Below are positions 10,402 through 19,340 of a DNA stretch of 51,365 bases, one piece after another. Below the pieces are notes generated by a model. That model worked only from the letters and a program-made list of their open reading frames with translations. It made no database searches and was not told the DNA's origin. Source of the stretch: Colwellia sp. 39_35_sub15_T18 (GTDB taxonomy: Bacteria > Pseudomonadota > Gammaproteobacteria > Enterobacterales > Alteromonadaceae). The position numbers were made by a program, and so were the translations under genes. Numbering within the stretch: position 1 is the first letter of the stretch; each line of letters starts with the position of its first letter. The stretch lies in assembly GCA_002162675.1 (NCBI GenBank), contig MAAE01000060.1, forward strand, positions 1 to 51,365, read 5' to 3'.

Positions 10402-13400
10402 TTATACTCTTTCGACCTTAAAAAATGCAGCGTACAATACTGGCACCACACCTAAGGTTAGTACCGTGCCAACCCCTAAACCAAATGCCAACACCACCGA
10501 CATGCCATAAAACATAGAGCCCGTATCAAGTATAAGCGGTAGTAAACCCAAAACAGTGGTGACTGTGGTCATAGCAATTGGTCGTAATCGTGACAAACAC
10601 GAGCTAATAATAGCTTGATAATCACTTAAACCTTTTGCTCGCTCAATATCAATCCGATCAATCAACACAATACCATTATTAATAATAATGCCCATTAAAC
10701 TGTAAATCCCCAAGCTCACCATAAAGCCATAAGGCGCATCCATGATCAGTAAACCGGAAACGGTGCCAATAAAAGTTAAGGGAATAGTACAAGTGATGAT
10801 GAGTGCTCGGCGGTAAGAATTAAACTGCATCACTAGCAGTAATAATACTAAGCCAATAACCATAGGTATGCTTGCACCAAGTGCCTGCTCAGCTTCAGCA
10901 GATTGTACGATAACGCCATCGTATTCAATAAGATGGTTTAACGGTAAGTCTAGTTTTAGCGCTTGCAATCTTTCATCAATCACTCGCTGTAAATCTTGCG
11001 CTGTCATCTCGGTATTGGCCGCTTCAATAGTAATGGTATTAAACATATTTTCACGTTGAATTTTAGCGTACTGAATAACAGGTTTGAAGTCAGCAACTTG
11101 CAATAAAGGCACTGCCAAGCCTGAACGATTAGAGTGCACAGTAACGGTACTTAATCGGTCTAAATTAAAGCGCTCATCGGCATCAGCTTGCAAGATAACA
11201 GGGATAATATCATCTTTCTCACGATATTCAGTGATCTGAGTGCCACTAAAAAAACCTTGTAATGCCGTAGCAATATCGTCAGAGGTAACTCCTGCTCTTC
11301 TCGCCCTATGTTGATCAATATTCACTTCAATTTTAACATTACGATTTTCCCAGTCGGTGCGAATATTTTTGGTATGAGGTACTTGATGCAGCAAAGCCAT
11401 AATCTCTTCCGCTTTAGCAAACAAAATATCTTTATCAGGTCCTTTAACTTGAATGCTAATAGAGCTTGAATCAGAAGGACCTGAAAACATGCGTTTTACT
11501 CGCGCAGAAACATTAGGAAAATTACCAATAACGCCATTATGCAGTCGTGTCACTAAGGCATTTAAATCGGTACCTTCTGCAAGGTTTAAGACGATAAAAC
11601 CTTTATTATCGGCCGGATCTTCAGGGGTTAAAGTTAATACAAACCGTGGACCACCAAAGCCAGTGTAACCTGAATAGTTGTTAATTTCTGGAAAGCGTTC
11701 ACGATCATCAAGCCAAGTGAAAATATCACGCATTTGACGGTCTGTAGTGCGCGCCGAAGTACCATTAGGCAAATCGATATATATCATGATCTGGCTACGA
11801 TCTGAGTCGGAAAAAAACTGCTGGGAGATATACTTAAAGCCGCTCATTGCGGTGATAAACAAAACAACCATGATACCAATAAATAGTATTTTATGCCCTA
11901 ATAACCAATGTAAAATATGCTCATATTGTTGATAAAACTTATTACTGTAATTTGATTGTTCAATATCAGTTGTTGATGATTTTTTAGTAACACGAATGAA
12001 AAAATAACACAGTGTTGGCGTTAAACACAAAGCTAAAACCCAACTGGTTAATAAGGTGATTAAAATTACCAGCGAAATAGAGCGAGTAAATTCTCCAGCA
12101 ACATGTTCGGCTAGCATCAGCGGTAAAAAGAATAAAATAGTGGTTACCGATGAACTTAATAATGGCAGAGCAAGCTCTTTCCCTCCTTGGATCATAGCAG
12201 CATAACGCTCTTGGCCATTTTCCAAACGGCTTTTAAAATCTTCGGCGATAACAATACCATTATCCACTAACAAGCCAAGCGCTATAATCAAGGTTGCTAA
12301 GCTCATTTTCTCTAACGACATACCCGAAAAGTTCATAATGGCCAAGGTCACTAGCATCACACAAGGAATAATAGAGCCAACAATCAAGCCAGTACGCAAG
12401 CCTAAAAATAAGATCACCACCACTAAAACAATCGCTAAAGTTTGCAAAACATTGATTGAAACGCTAGTAACTGAATTTTGAACCTGTTCAGCTTGATAAG
12501 TCGAATAATCCAATTGATAACCTACCGGCAAAGAATGCTCAATTTTAGTCACCTTTTCCTTTATTCTCGGCGCATATTCGAGCAAGTTATATTCTGGCAA
12601 CATGGCGATAGAAAACATTACCGCAGGTTTGCCATTAAAATATGCCGGTTGATGGGGCGGATCGATAGTATCTCTTCTTAAGGTGACAATATCCTTTAAC
12701 GCTATGGTATCAACGGTACCAGGAATAGAAATATGGCTATTAGCTATATCGTCGATAGAGTTAAAGTTACCCGTTGGCTCGATAGCCAATGATAAATTGC
12801 CTGTATCAATTTGACCACCTGAACTGATCACATTTTGATTTTGTAATTCATCAACCAAAGATTGTGCAGATATACCTAACTGCGCTAATTTTGCGCTAGC
12901 CACTTCAAGAATAATTCGTTCATCTTGCACACCCAAAATATCGACTTTCTTTGTGCCTTCAACATCGTAAAGGTGGTCACGTATGTGTTTAGCAATGTCA
13001 TTCATTTGTCCCATCGAAAAGCCGTCAGCAGTCATAGCTAACGTGATCGCCGAAACACCACCAAAATCATCATTAATGATAGGTGTTTGTGTGTCTGTTG
13101 GCAGGTTCATTTCGGCTTGTTGCACCTTATTACGCACGTCTTGCCAGATATCATCAAGGTTAAAATAACGATCGTAAACTTTAACGTGAATCGTTGACTG
13201 TCCTGTTTCTGAGGTGGAGGTTAATTCCTCCACTTCAGGCACTTTTCTTAGTTCATCTTCCAAAGTACGGGTGAGTAAAGCTTCTACTCTATCTGGCGAC
13301 ATGCCTGGATAGATAGTGGTAATAACAGCGTCACGAATAATAATTGACGGGTCTTCTTTAGCTTGCATAACAAAATATGCAAATACGCCGTTAACGATTA

Positions 13401-13461
13401 ATAAAACCAATATCAGAAAAATTGATTTGCGGTAAATAAATGATAACTCGGTTAATTTCAT
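10402..13461 (-). CDS. RND-family efflux transporter, inner-membrane permease
   Basis: The 1019-residue protein has the full AcrB-like plan: an N-terminal helix, a large periplasmic loop, a helical bundle (TM2-6), a second helix and periplasmic loop, and a C-terminal bundle. It should be a proton-driven trimeric pump exporting drugs, detergents or similar molecules. TM4 reads LIIALGLLVDNGIVIAEDF. It keeps the first Asp of AcrB's Asp407-Asp408 proton-relay pair, but the second position is Asn. The HAE-type loop features rather than metal-pump motifs favour organic substrates, but the specificity cannot be read. The fusion protein lies 23 bp upstream and the regulator 28 bp downstream. No TolC-type channel gene is adjacent. 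Confidence 0.92.
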   Translation of the reverse strand: MKLTELSFIYRKSIFLILVLLIVNGVFAYFVMQAKEDPSIIIRDAVITTIYPGMSPDRVEALLTRTLEDELRKVPEVEELTSTSETGQSTIHVKVYDRYFNLDDIWQDVRNKVQQAEMNLPTDTQTPIINDDFGGVSAITLAMTADGFSMGQMNDIAKHIRDHLYDVEGTKKVDILGVQDERIILEVASAKLAQLGISAQSLVDELQNQNVISSGGQIDTGNLSLAIEPTGNFNSIDDIANSHISIPGTVDTIALKDIVTLRRDTIDPPHQPAYFNGKPAVMFSIAMLPEYNLLEYAPRIKEKVTKIEHSLPVGYQLDYSTYQAEQVQNSVTSVSINVLQTLAIVLVVVILFLGLRTGLIVGSIIPCVMLVTLAIMNFSGMSLEKMSLATLIIALGLLVDNGIVIAEDFKSRLENGQERYAAMIQGGKELALPLLSSSVTTILFFLPLMLAEHVAGEFTRSISLVILITLLTSWVLALCLTPTLCYFFIRVTKKSSTTDIEQSNYSNKFYQQYEHILHWLLGHKILFIGIMVVLFITAMSGFKYISQQFFSDSDRSQIMIYIDLPNGTSARTTDRQMRDIFTWLDDRERFPEINNYSGYTGFGGPRFVLTLTPEDPADNKGFIVLNLAEGTDLNALVTRLHNGVIGNFPNVSARVKRMFSGPSDSSSISIQVKGPDKDILFAKAEEIMALLHQVPHTKNIRTDWENRNVKIEVNIDQHRARRAGVTSDDIATALQGFFSGTQITEYREKDDIIPVILQADADERFNLDRLSTVTVHSNRSGLAVPLLQVADFKPVIQYAKIQRENMFNTITIEAANTEMTAQDLQRVIDERLQALKLDLPLNHLIEYDGVIVQSAEAEQALGASIPMVIGLVLLLLVMQFNSYRRALIITCTIPLTFIGTVSGLLIMDAPYGFMVSLGIYSLMGIIINNGIVLIDRIDIERAKGLSDYQAIISSCLSRLRPIAMTTVTTVLGLLPLILDTGSMFYGMSVVLAFGLGVGTVLTLGVVPVLYAAFFKVERV

Positions 13462-13484
13462 TTTAATTCTCCCATTCGAAAGCC

Positions 13485-14582
13485 TTAGTTAAATGTCTTT
13501 ATTTGCTTATCGAATAAATTCACAGATTGTCCATCTCGAAGAAAAGAGATACCTGCGATAGCAATTATTTCTCCTTCACTAAGCCCTGCAGAAATCAAGA
13601 CATCGTTGTGAGAGATTCCTTCAATTTTAACCTGACGTTGTTCGATGGTTTTAGTTTCACTATCAAAAACATAAACAAATGTTTCTTGACCAATTTTATT
13701 ACCTAAAGCAGTGATCGGAATACGAAAGGTAAGACCTTGATGCTGGGTAATACCACCAGCATTGAAGGTGAAGTCAACCTCAGCAGTCATACCTGCGCGC
13801 AGTTGTAAAAAAGGATCAGTGATTAAAACAGTAATAGGAAAGGCATTAGCGGTTTGTGCACGTGTGCCAATTTCGGTGATAATACCAATGCTGTGTTGCA
13901 GTGAGAAGGCTGGATATTGAATACTTACTTCACTGCTTTTTACAATATTATTAAGCAGTGTCTCTGGCATCATAATTTTCACCTCAAGACCATTATCCCC
14001 TTCTATTTCAAAAACCGATTGCCCGGGTGATATTTGCATTGAAGGTTCAAGTATTCGCTTAGTAATTTTACCATGGTAAGGGGCAGTTAACACACTGTCT
14101 TGTAAATCTTTTATCGATATTTCTAATTCAGTAGTGGCCAAGTCAACAGCACTTAGAGCCGTTTCAAATGCTGATTTACTTTTATCATAATCCGACTGAG
14201 AAATTAGCCCTTTCGTTAATAATTTAGCATAACGTTCATAATCATTTTTTGCCTCAACCAGTAAAGCCTTTGCTTTTTGTAAATTAGCCGCTGATGATTG
14301 TTTTTTTAATAAAAAGCTACGTTGCTCTAATTGTGCTAAAACCTCACCTGCTTTTACCGTATCACCTAATTTAACTTTCACTAACTCAACACGACCGCCA
14401 GCTTGAAAACTCAAATTTGTAGCCTCAACCGCATGAATAACGCCTGATAGTCGCCTTACTTGCAGGTTATGTGTTGGCGCTACTTTCGTCCAAGCAATAG
14501 CTCTAATAACCTCGATATTTTCTTTTACTGGTTCACTGCAAGCGGTAAGTAGCAAGCAAAAAATACAAAATAAAATACGCAT
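13485..14582 (-). CDS. RND efflux membrane-fusion (periplasmic adaptor) lipoprotein
   Basis: The start MRILFCIFCLLLTAC ends in a lipobox with Cys15, so the protein is predicted to be lipid-anchored. It continues with an adaptor architecture: a lipoyl half-motif (GGRVELVKVKLGDTVKAGEVL), a coiled-coil hairpin with LLTKGLISQSDYDKSKSAFE, the second lipoyl half (LTAPYHGKITKRI) and beta-barrel and membrane-proximal domains. It bridges the downstream RND pump to an outer-membrane channel encoded elsewhere. I choose the ATG at 14582 because GGAG lies eight bases before it. An in-frame ATG at 14594 would sit upstream of that ribosome binding site. It is the first gene of the efflux unit. Confidence 0.9.
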   Translation of the reverse strand: MRILFCIFCLLLTACSEPVKENIEVIRAIAWTKVAPTHNLQVRRLSGVIHAVEATNLSFQAGGRVELVKVKLGDTVKAGEVLAQLEQRSFLLKKQSSAANLQKAKALLVEAKNDYERYAKLLTKGLISQSDYDKSKSAFETALSAVDLATTELEISIKDLQDSVLTAPYHGKITKRILEPSMQISPGQSVFEIEGDNGLEVKIMMPETLLNNIVKSSEVSIQYPAFSLQHSIGIITEIGTRAQTANAFPITVLITDPFLQLRAGMTAEVDFTFNAGGITQHQGLTFRIPITALGNKIGQETFVYVFDSETKTIEQRQVKIEGISHNDVLISAGLSEGEIIAIAGISFLRDGQSVNLFDKQIKTFN

Positions 14583-14594
14583 GAAAATCTCCAT

Positions 14595-15023
14595 AATTTT
14601 AAAACAACTTACAAATAAACAAGAGTAGCGAGAAAATACTATTACTCAAGATTTTAATTTAACGTCGTTAATTTAAAGTCATTAATCTAAAGTATTAATA
14701 AACTAAGGATGAAATATACCCAGACAAGGGTTAACGAAGGGTTAATAACAATTGAATTAATTAAATGTTTATGATTGCTAAGGAAAAGCAAGCAAGTTTA
14801 AAGTGGTGTTAACAAAGTATTGTCGTGAGTTGAGCGAATTGGATTAGCGTAAACAAGCAGCAAACCTAAAATAAATGGTTTGAGTGGATAGTATCTAATG
14901 AATAACCTCTAATGAATAGTAACCAAAACAATGTTGAATAAAGCAGTGAAGATAATAGTCACGAGCTGCGAAAACCAATGTTGAAAGTGTGTTTTCGCAA
15001 CTCGTAACTTTATTTACTCGTAG
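14595..15023. repeat. 429-bp spacer with a topA-distal inverted repeat (14962-15004)
   Basis: No gene is supported. The left part must hold the promoter of the minus-strand efflux operon. The right part contains CGAGCTGCGAAAAC (14962-14975) and its near-perfect complement GTTTTCGCAACTCG (14991-15004), one mismatch in 14, just beyond the topA stop codon. The stem may terminate topA, although there is no long T run. Words such as ACTCGTAACT and ACTCGTAG flank it and recall the sdaA-cysB stem-loop. Confidence 0.6.
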
Positions 15024-17693
15024 CTATTGCTTAGCCTCAGCTTTTTTAGCTGGCTTTTTCTTAACTACTTTTTTCTTCGGCTTAGGTATCTCTTCTACCC
15101 AGTTGCCATCAATATATTTTGCTGTCCAGCCTGTCGCTTTGCCATCAATTTCACTCATGACATATTGCTCTTTAGTTTTTCGGCTATAGCGAATAACGGC
15201 TAAAAGACCCTTGTTATCTTGTTCTGGCGCATCAGCTAAATAATAAAATTTAGATGATATTCTATCTCTAAAGCGTTTTAATTCAGCTACTTTTGGTGCA
15301 CGTGTTTCACGCGAACGAGGGAAAGTATTTGCCGCCAAGAAAATACCCGCAGCACCATCACGCAAGACAAAATGCGCATCTGACTTTTCACACTCAAGCT
15401 CAGGTAGCTGCACCGGATCTTCTTTTGGTGGCGCAGCTTCACCGTTAGCTAATAGTTTGCGAGTATTTTTACACTCCTCATTGGTACAATCAAAATACTT
15501 ACCAAAACGGCCAGATTTCAATTCCATTGGCGATTCACAACGGTCACAATCTAAAATAGGTCCATCGTAACCTTTAATTTTAAATTCGCCCTCTTCAACT
15601 TCAATGCCATCACATACGGGATTATTACCACAAACATGTAATTTACGCGTTTCGTCAATCAGGTAACTGTCCATCGCGGTGCCACATTTATCACAACGAC
15701 GCATTGCCATAAGCGCTTCGGTTTCAGCATCTTCAGCTAAAACACTAACCGCTTCTTCACCAGCCGTTAAGTTCATGGTTTTTGTGCAACGTTCTTTAGG
15801 CGGTAAAGCATAACCAGAACAACCTAAAAACACACCGGTTTGCGCAGTTCGAATGCCCATTTTACGATTACAGGTAGGACAATCGATATCGGTTAATACT
15901 GGCTCATTGGTTTGCATACCACCATCTTCTGATGGTTGATCAGCTTGTGATAATTGCTTGGTGAAGTTTTTATAAAATTCGTCTAAAACAGCTTTCCAAT
16001 CAGCACTACCACCCGCTATTTCATCAAGCTCTTGTTCCATGTTCGAGGTAAACTCGTAGCTCATTAACTTTTCAAAGCTGCCAGATAAACTGTTAGTAAC
16101 AATTTCACCCATTTTTTCAGCGTAGAAACGTTTTTTGTCTAACCGAACATAACCACGATCTTGAATGGTTGAAATAATTGACGCATAAGTCGATGGACGG
16201 CCAATTGAACGTTTTTCTAGCTCTTTTACTAACGATGCTTCACCAAAACGCGCTGGTGGCTTAGTGAAATGCTGGTTTGCCTCGACATCATCTAACGTTA
16301 ATACTTCACCTACAGCTAAATCAGGTAAGTGTCTATCATCACCTTTAGCAAGCTGTGGATGAACTCGCGTCCAACCATCAAATTGCATAACTCGACCTTT
16401 GGCTTTTAAATCAAAATGCGCTGCGCTAATGGTTAAAGTGCTGACTGTATATCGAGCTGCGGTCATTTGACAGGCAACAAATTGACGCCAAATTAGCTCA
16501 TAAAGTTTTTTAGCATCGGCGTCTACGCCTTCAAGCAGTGCTGCTTCAAGTTTTACGTTGGAAGGACGGATCGCCTCATGCGCCTCTTGAGCGCCGGCTT
16601 TAGAGCCATATACTTTCGGTTTTTCTGGCAAGTAATTTTCACCAAAACTTTTACCAATAAACGTACGACACATTTCAACAGCATCTTTACTTAAATTGGT
16701 TGAATCGGTACGCATATAAGTAATGTGACCCGCTTCATATAAACGCTGGGCTAAGCCCATAGTACGTTTAACACCATAGCCTAACTTTGTGCTAGCTGCT
16801 TGCTGTAATGTGGAAGTAATAAAAGGGGCAGAAGGTGTGCTTTTTGACGGTCTGTCTTCACGTTTACTGACCGTATAATCTGCCGATTTCAATACCGATA
16901 AGGCTTTATCCGCATCTGTTTTATTGGTCGGTTTGAATGCTTTGCCATTTTCATGAGTGACATCAAGCGTTAATTTTTCTTTTGAAGCCGCATGAGTTTC
17001 TGCAGCAAGGTCCCAAAACTCTTGCGGATCAAAGGCTTTTATCTCACGCTCTTTTTCAACGACTAATTTAACCGCAACAGATTGTACTCTACCTGCCGAT
17101 AAGCCACGGGCAACTTTTTTCCACAGCAGCGGGCTAACCATGAAACCAACAACTCTGTCTAAAAATCGGCGTGCTTGCTGTGCATTAACCCCTGGCATAC
17201 TTAACTCGCCCGGCGTAGAGAAAGCTTGCTGAATAGAGCTTTCAGTAATTTCGTTAAACACTACGCGGCGAAATTTTTCATCACCACCACCGATAATCTC
17301 TTTTAAATGCCAGGCAATCGCTTCTCCCTCGCGATCCAAATCGGTCGCGAGATAGATAGTGTCTGCTTTATCGGCCAGTTTTTTAAGCTCAGCAACGACT
17401 TTCTCTTTGCCGGGAAGAATTTGATAATTAGCTGCCCAGTTTTTTTCTGGGTCAATGCCCATACGATTAACAAGTGTTTGTTTATCGCGCTTAGCTTTAT
17501 ATTTAGCCTTCGCTTCTGGTGCCATTTTTCGCACTTCGGCAGGCGATTTAGTGGCAACTTTTTGACCTGTGCTGCTATGGGGTAAGTCACGAATATGACC
17601 AACACTCGACTTAACAACAAAGTCTTTACCTAAATATTTATTGATTGTTTTCGCTTTGGCTGGCGACTCGACAATAACCAGTGATTTTGCCAT
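15024..17693 (-). CDS. topA: DNA topoisomerase I (type IA)
   Basis: TopA relaxes negatively supercoiled DNA by single-strand passage. The 889-residue protein begins with the Toprim domain ([33 protein letters not shown]) and carries the catalytic tyrosine, Tyr326, in [18 protein letters not shown]. The C-terminal part holds three four-cysteine zinc-ribbon units (CPTCNRKMG..., CDKCGTAMD..., [10 protein letters not shown]...), then a domain without zinc, and a lysine-rich tail ([19 protein letters not shown]). All functional regions are present. Relative to the ancestral sohB-topA-cysB order it is separated from both neighbours by accessory genes. Confidence 0.97.
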   Translation of the reverse strand: MAKSLVIVESPAKAKTINKYLGKDFVVKSSVGHIRDLPHSSTGQKVATKSPAEVRKMAPEAKAKYKAKRDKQTLVNRMGIDPEKNWAANYQILPGKEKVVAELKKLADKADTIYLATDLDREGEAIAWHLKEIIGGGDEKFRRVVFNEITESSIQQAFSTPGELSMPGVNAQQARRFLDRVVGFMVSPLLWKKVARGLSAGRVQSVAVKLVVEKEREIKAFDPQEFWDLAAETHAASKEKLTLDVTHENGKAFKPTNKTDADKALSVLKSADYTVSKREDRPSKSTPSAPFITSTLQQAASTKLGYGVKRTMGLAQRLYEAGHITYMRTDSTNLSKDAVEMCRTFIGKSFGENYLPEKPKVYGSKAGAQEAHEAIRPSNVKLEAALLEGVDADAKKLYELIWRQFVACQMTAARYTVSTLTISAAHFDLKAKGRVMQFDGWTRVHPQLAKGDDRHLPDLAVGEVLTLDDVEANQHFTKPPARFGEASLVKELEKRSIGRPSTYASIISTIQDRGYVRLDKKRFYAEKMGEIVTNSLSGSFEKLMSYEFTSNMEQELDEIAGGSADWKAVLDEFYKNFTKQLSQADQPSEDGGMQTNEPVLTDIDCPTCNRKMGIRTAQTGVFLGCSGYALPPKERCTKTMNLTAGEEAVSVLAEDAETEALMAMRRCDKCGTAMDSYLIDETRKLHVCGNNPVCDGIEVEEGEFKIKGYDGPILDCDRCESPMELKSGRFGKYFDCTNEECKNTRKLLANGEAAPPKEDPVQLPELECEKSDAHFVLRDGAAGIFLAANTFPRSRETRAPKVAELKRFRDRISSKFYYLADAPEQDNKGLLAVIRYSRKTKEQYVMSEIDGKATGWTAKYIDGNWVEEIPKPKKKVVKKKPAKKAEAKQ

Positions 17694-18151
17694 AAAAATT
17701 TGTAATCCTACTAATTCGACAGTTCTTCAACAGATGAAGATAAATTTATTTTTTGTCTTTTTATTCATTCATCATTTGAGTGTAAAAGTGCGAGCATGCT
17801 CTTTAATCTCACTCAAACAACGCTAAAATTAATTTAATTCAAAAAACACAATTGCATACCTATTTATACATATATCTATAAATATGCAAATTGACAAGCA
17901 TTTATTTTTTGCACTGACTCACATGTCTATAACTACATGCGGCTTTTGGCTATAATGCCTACAAATGCTTAAATGTATAAAGTTTACTTACAATACTTAT
18001 ACTATTTTCAGCGCAATCATAATCGACTTTGTTGGAAAAAATAAGAGTAAAAGACTAAAAATTTAAAATTGATTTTTAACTTACCCACTGACAGTGACAA
18101 AAGCAGTGATAAAAGCAGAGATAAAAGCAGAGATAAAAGCAGAGATAAAAA
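17694..18151. repeat. Divergent spacer ending in a 12-bp tandem repeat at a start codon (18096-18151)
   Basis: This 458-bp spacer separates topA (minus) from the arginase-family gene (plus). Its AT-rich left part must hold the topA promoter, and a TATAAT at 17951-17956 may serve the plus strand. From 18096 the sequence is a tandem array: GACAAAAGCAGT, three copies of GATAAAAGCAGA, and a partial GATAAAAA that runs into the ATG at 18152. The only purine-rich Shine-Dalgarno candidate (GCAGAGA) belongs to the array itself. Confidence 0.85.
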
Positions 18152-19261
18152 ATGCCGCAATTAACCACACAATTTAAAAATAAATTAACACAATGTTTAT
18201 GCCCACCGGGTAATGGTGTCTTTACCGTAAATACAGCTAAAGAGCGTAAAGAGCAGCTTCATCAAACTATTTTTGGCCAAGCAACCGATATAGATAATTT
18301 ATGGAAGAGTTCCTTAAATGGCCTATCAGAGGCCTCTAATGCCGTCATTTTAGGTATAGCGTCCGATTGTGGCGGTGGTATTTTACGTGGTGCTAATTGG
18401 GGTCCCTTATTCATTCGCTCAACTTTACTGGAAAATTACCCTGATCTTAACGCTTTTGACTTAGGTGATATCCGAGTCATTCCTCATTTACTTGCAGATA
18501 AATATTTAAATGAAGCTACCTTAGCTAATTGCCGTAAAGCGCTTTACCAAGATGCCCAAAGTGAATTCTGCGTGAGTCCGCTCAGCATTACCGAAGATGT
18601 GCTGCATGATTTTTACGCGGAGTTTCCTGATAAAGGTATTTTTGGTTTAGGCGGTGATCACAGTGTTAGCTACCCGCTCACTAAAGCTTATTTACAAGCG
18701 AAGAAAAAACAAGGCAAGCGCACAAGTATCATTCATTTTGATGCCCACACAGACTTGCTTGTTGAGCGCTTAGGTATCGATTTATGTTTCGGCTCTTGGT
18801 GTACTCACATTTTAGATGACTTACCTGCTACCGAACATTTAATTCAAGTAGGTATTCGTTCCAGCGGTAAACCTAAAAGTCACTGGGAAAGCACTTTTGG
18901 CGTAAAACAGCATTGGGCACATGAAATTAAAGACCTTGGTATTAAACAAGTTATTGATAATATTTTGGCGCAATTAGCCGAGCAAAATATTGATGAGCTT
19001 TATGTCAGTTTTGATATTGATGCTATTGATGACAGCTACGCATCAGCTACTGGCACCCCAGAACCTGATGGCTTGATGCCGATTGAAGCAATGCAGATAT
19101 TACGCGCTATTGCCGCTAAATATCCGATAACGGGCGCTGATATGATGGAAATAGCCCCTTTTACCGACAGTTCAGGACAAGGCGAAATTAGCCGTGATAA
19201 AACCTTAAAGGTAGCCGGTGAAATTTCAGCTTTTTTGATTGAGCAAATAGCTAAAAACTAG
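18152..19261 (+). CDS. Arginase/agmatinase/formimidoylglutamase-family hydrolase
   Basis: The 369-residue protein is a ureohydrolase-family enzyme with all binuclear manganese motifs: GLGGDHSVSYP, IHFDAHTDLL and SFDIDAIDDSYA. It should hydrolyse a guanidino or formimino compound to urea or formamide plus an amine or amino acid. I cannot assign arginine, agmatine or formiminoglutamate. The N-terminal 60 residues are extra compared with short agmatinases, and no hut or spe genes flank it. Translation starts directly at the end of a 12-bp tandem repeat. The gene stands alone, and a strong hairpin follows it. Confidence 0.85.
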   Translation: MPQLTTQFKNKLTQCLCPPGNGVFTVNTAKERKEQLHQTIFGQATDIDNLWKSSLNGLSEASNAVILGIASDCGGGILRGANWGPLFIRSTLLENYPDLNAFDLGDIRVIPHLLADKYLNEATLANCRKALYQDAQSEFCVSPLSITEDVLHDFYAEFPDKGIFGLGGDHSVSYPLTKAYLQAKKKQGKRTSIIHFDAHTDLLVERLGIDLCFGSWCTHILDDLPATEHLIQVGIRSSGKPKSHWESTFGVKQHWAHEIKDLGIKQVIDNILAQLAEQNIDELYVSFDIDAIDDSYASATGTPEPDGLMPIEAMQILRAIAAKYPITGADMMEIAPFTDSSGQGEISRDKTLKVAGEISAFLIEQIAKN

Positions 19262-19279
19262 TTTATCATAAATGTTCAC

Positions 19280-19319
19280 ATCAATAAAAATGGCTCCTTT
19301 GGGAGCCATTTTTATTGAT
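19280..19319. terminator. Bidirectional terminator between convergent genes
   Basis: ATCAATAAAAATGGCTCC (19280-19297) and its exact reverse complement (19302-19319) form an 18-bp stem with a TTTG loop. Both strands have T-rich 3' arms, so it can stop the arginase-family gene and the minus-strand Ig-repeat lipoprotein gene alike. Confidence 0.93.
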
Positions 19320-19340
19320 TCGTTAAAACTTCCATTTTTG

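Noticed and set aside
8352..14582. Heavy-metal (CusA/CzcA-type) efflux system
   Set aside because: The pump and adaptor lack metal-binding Met/His motifs, and the TM4 segment fits the HAE drug-efflux group better.
18096..18151. CRISPR-like array
   Set aside because: The units are 12 bases and directly adjacent without spacers, so this is a simple tandem repeat. No other array-like structure was seen in the window.
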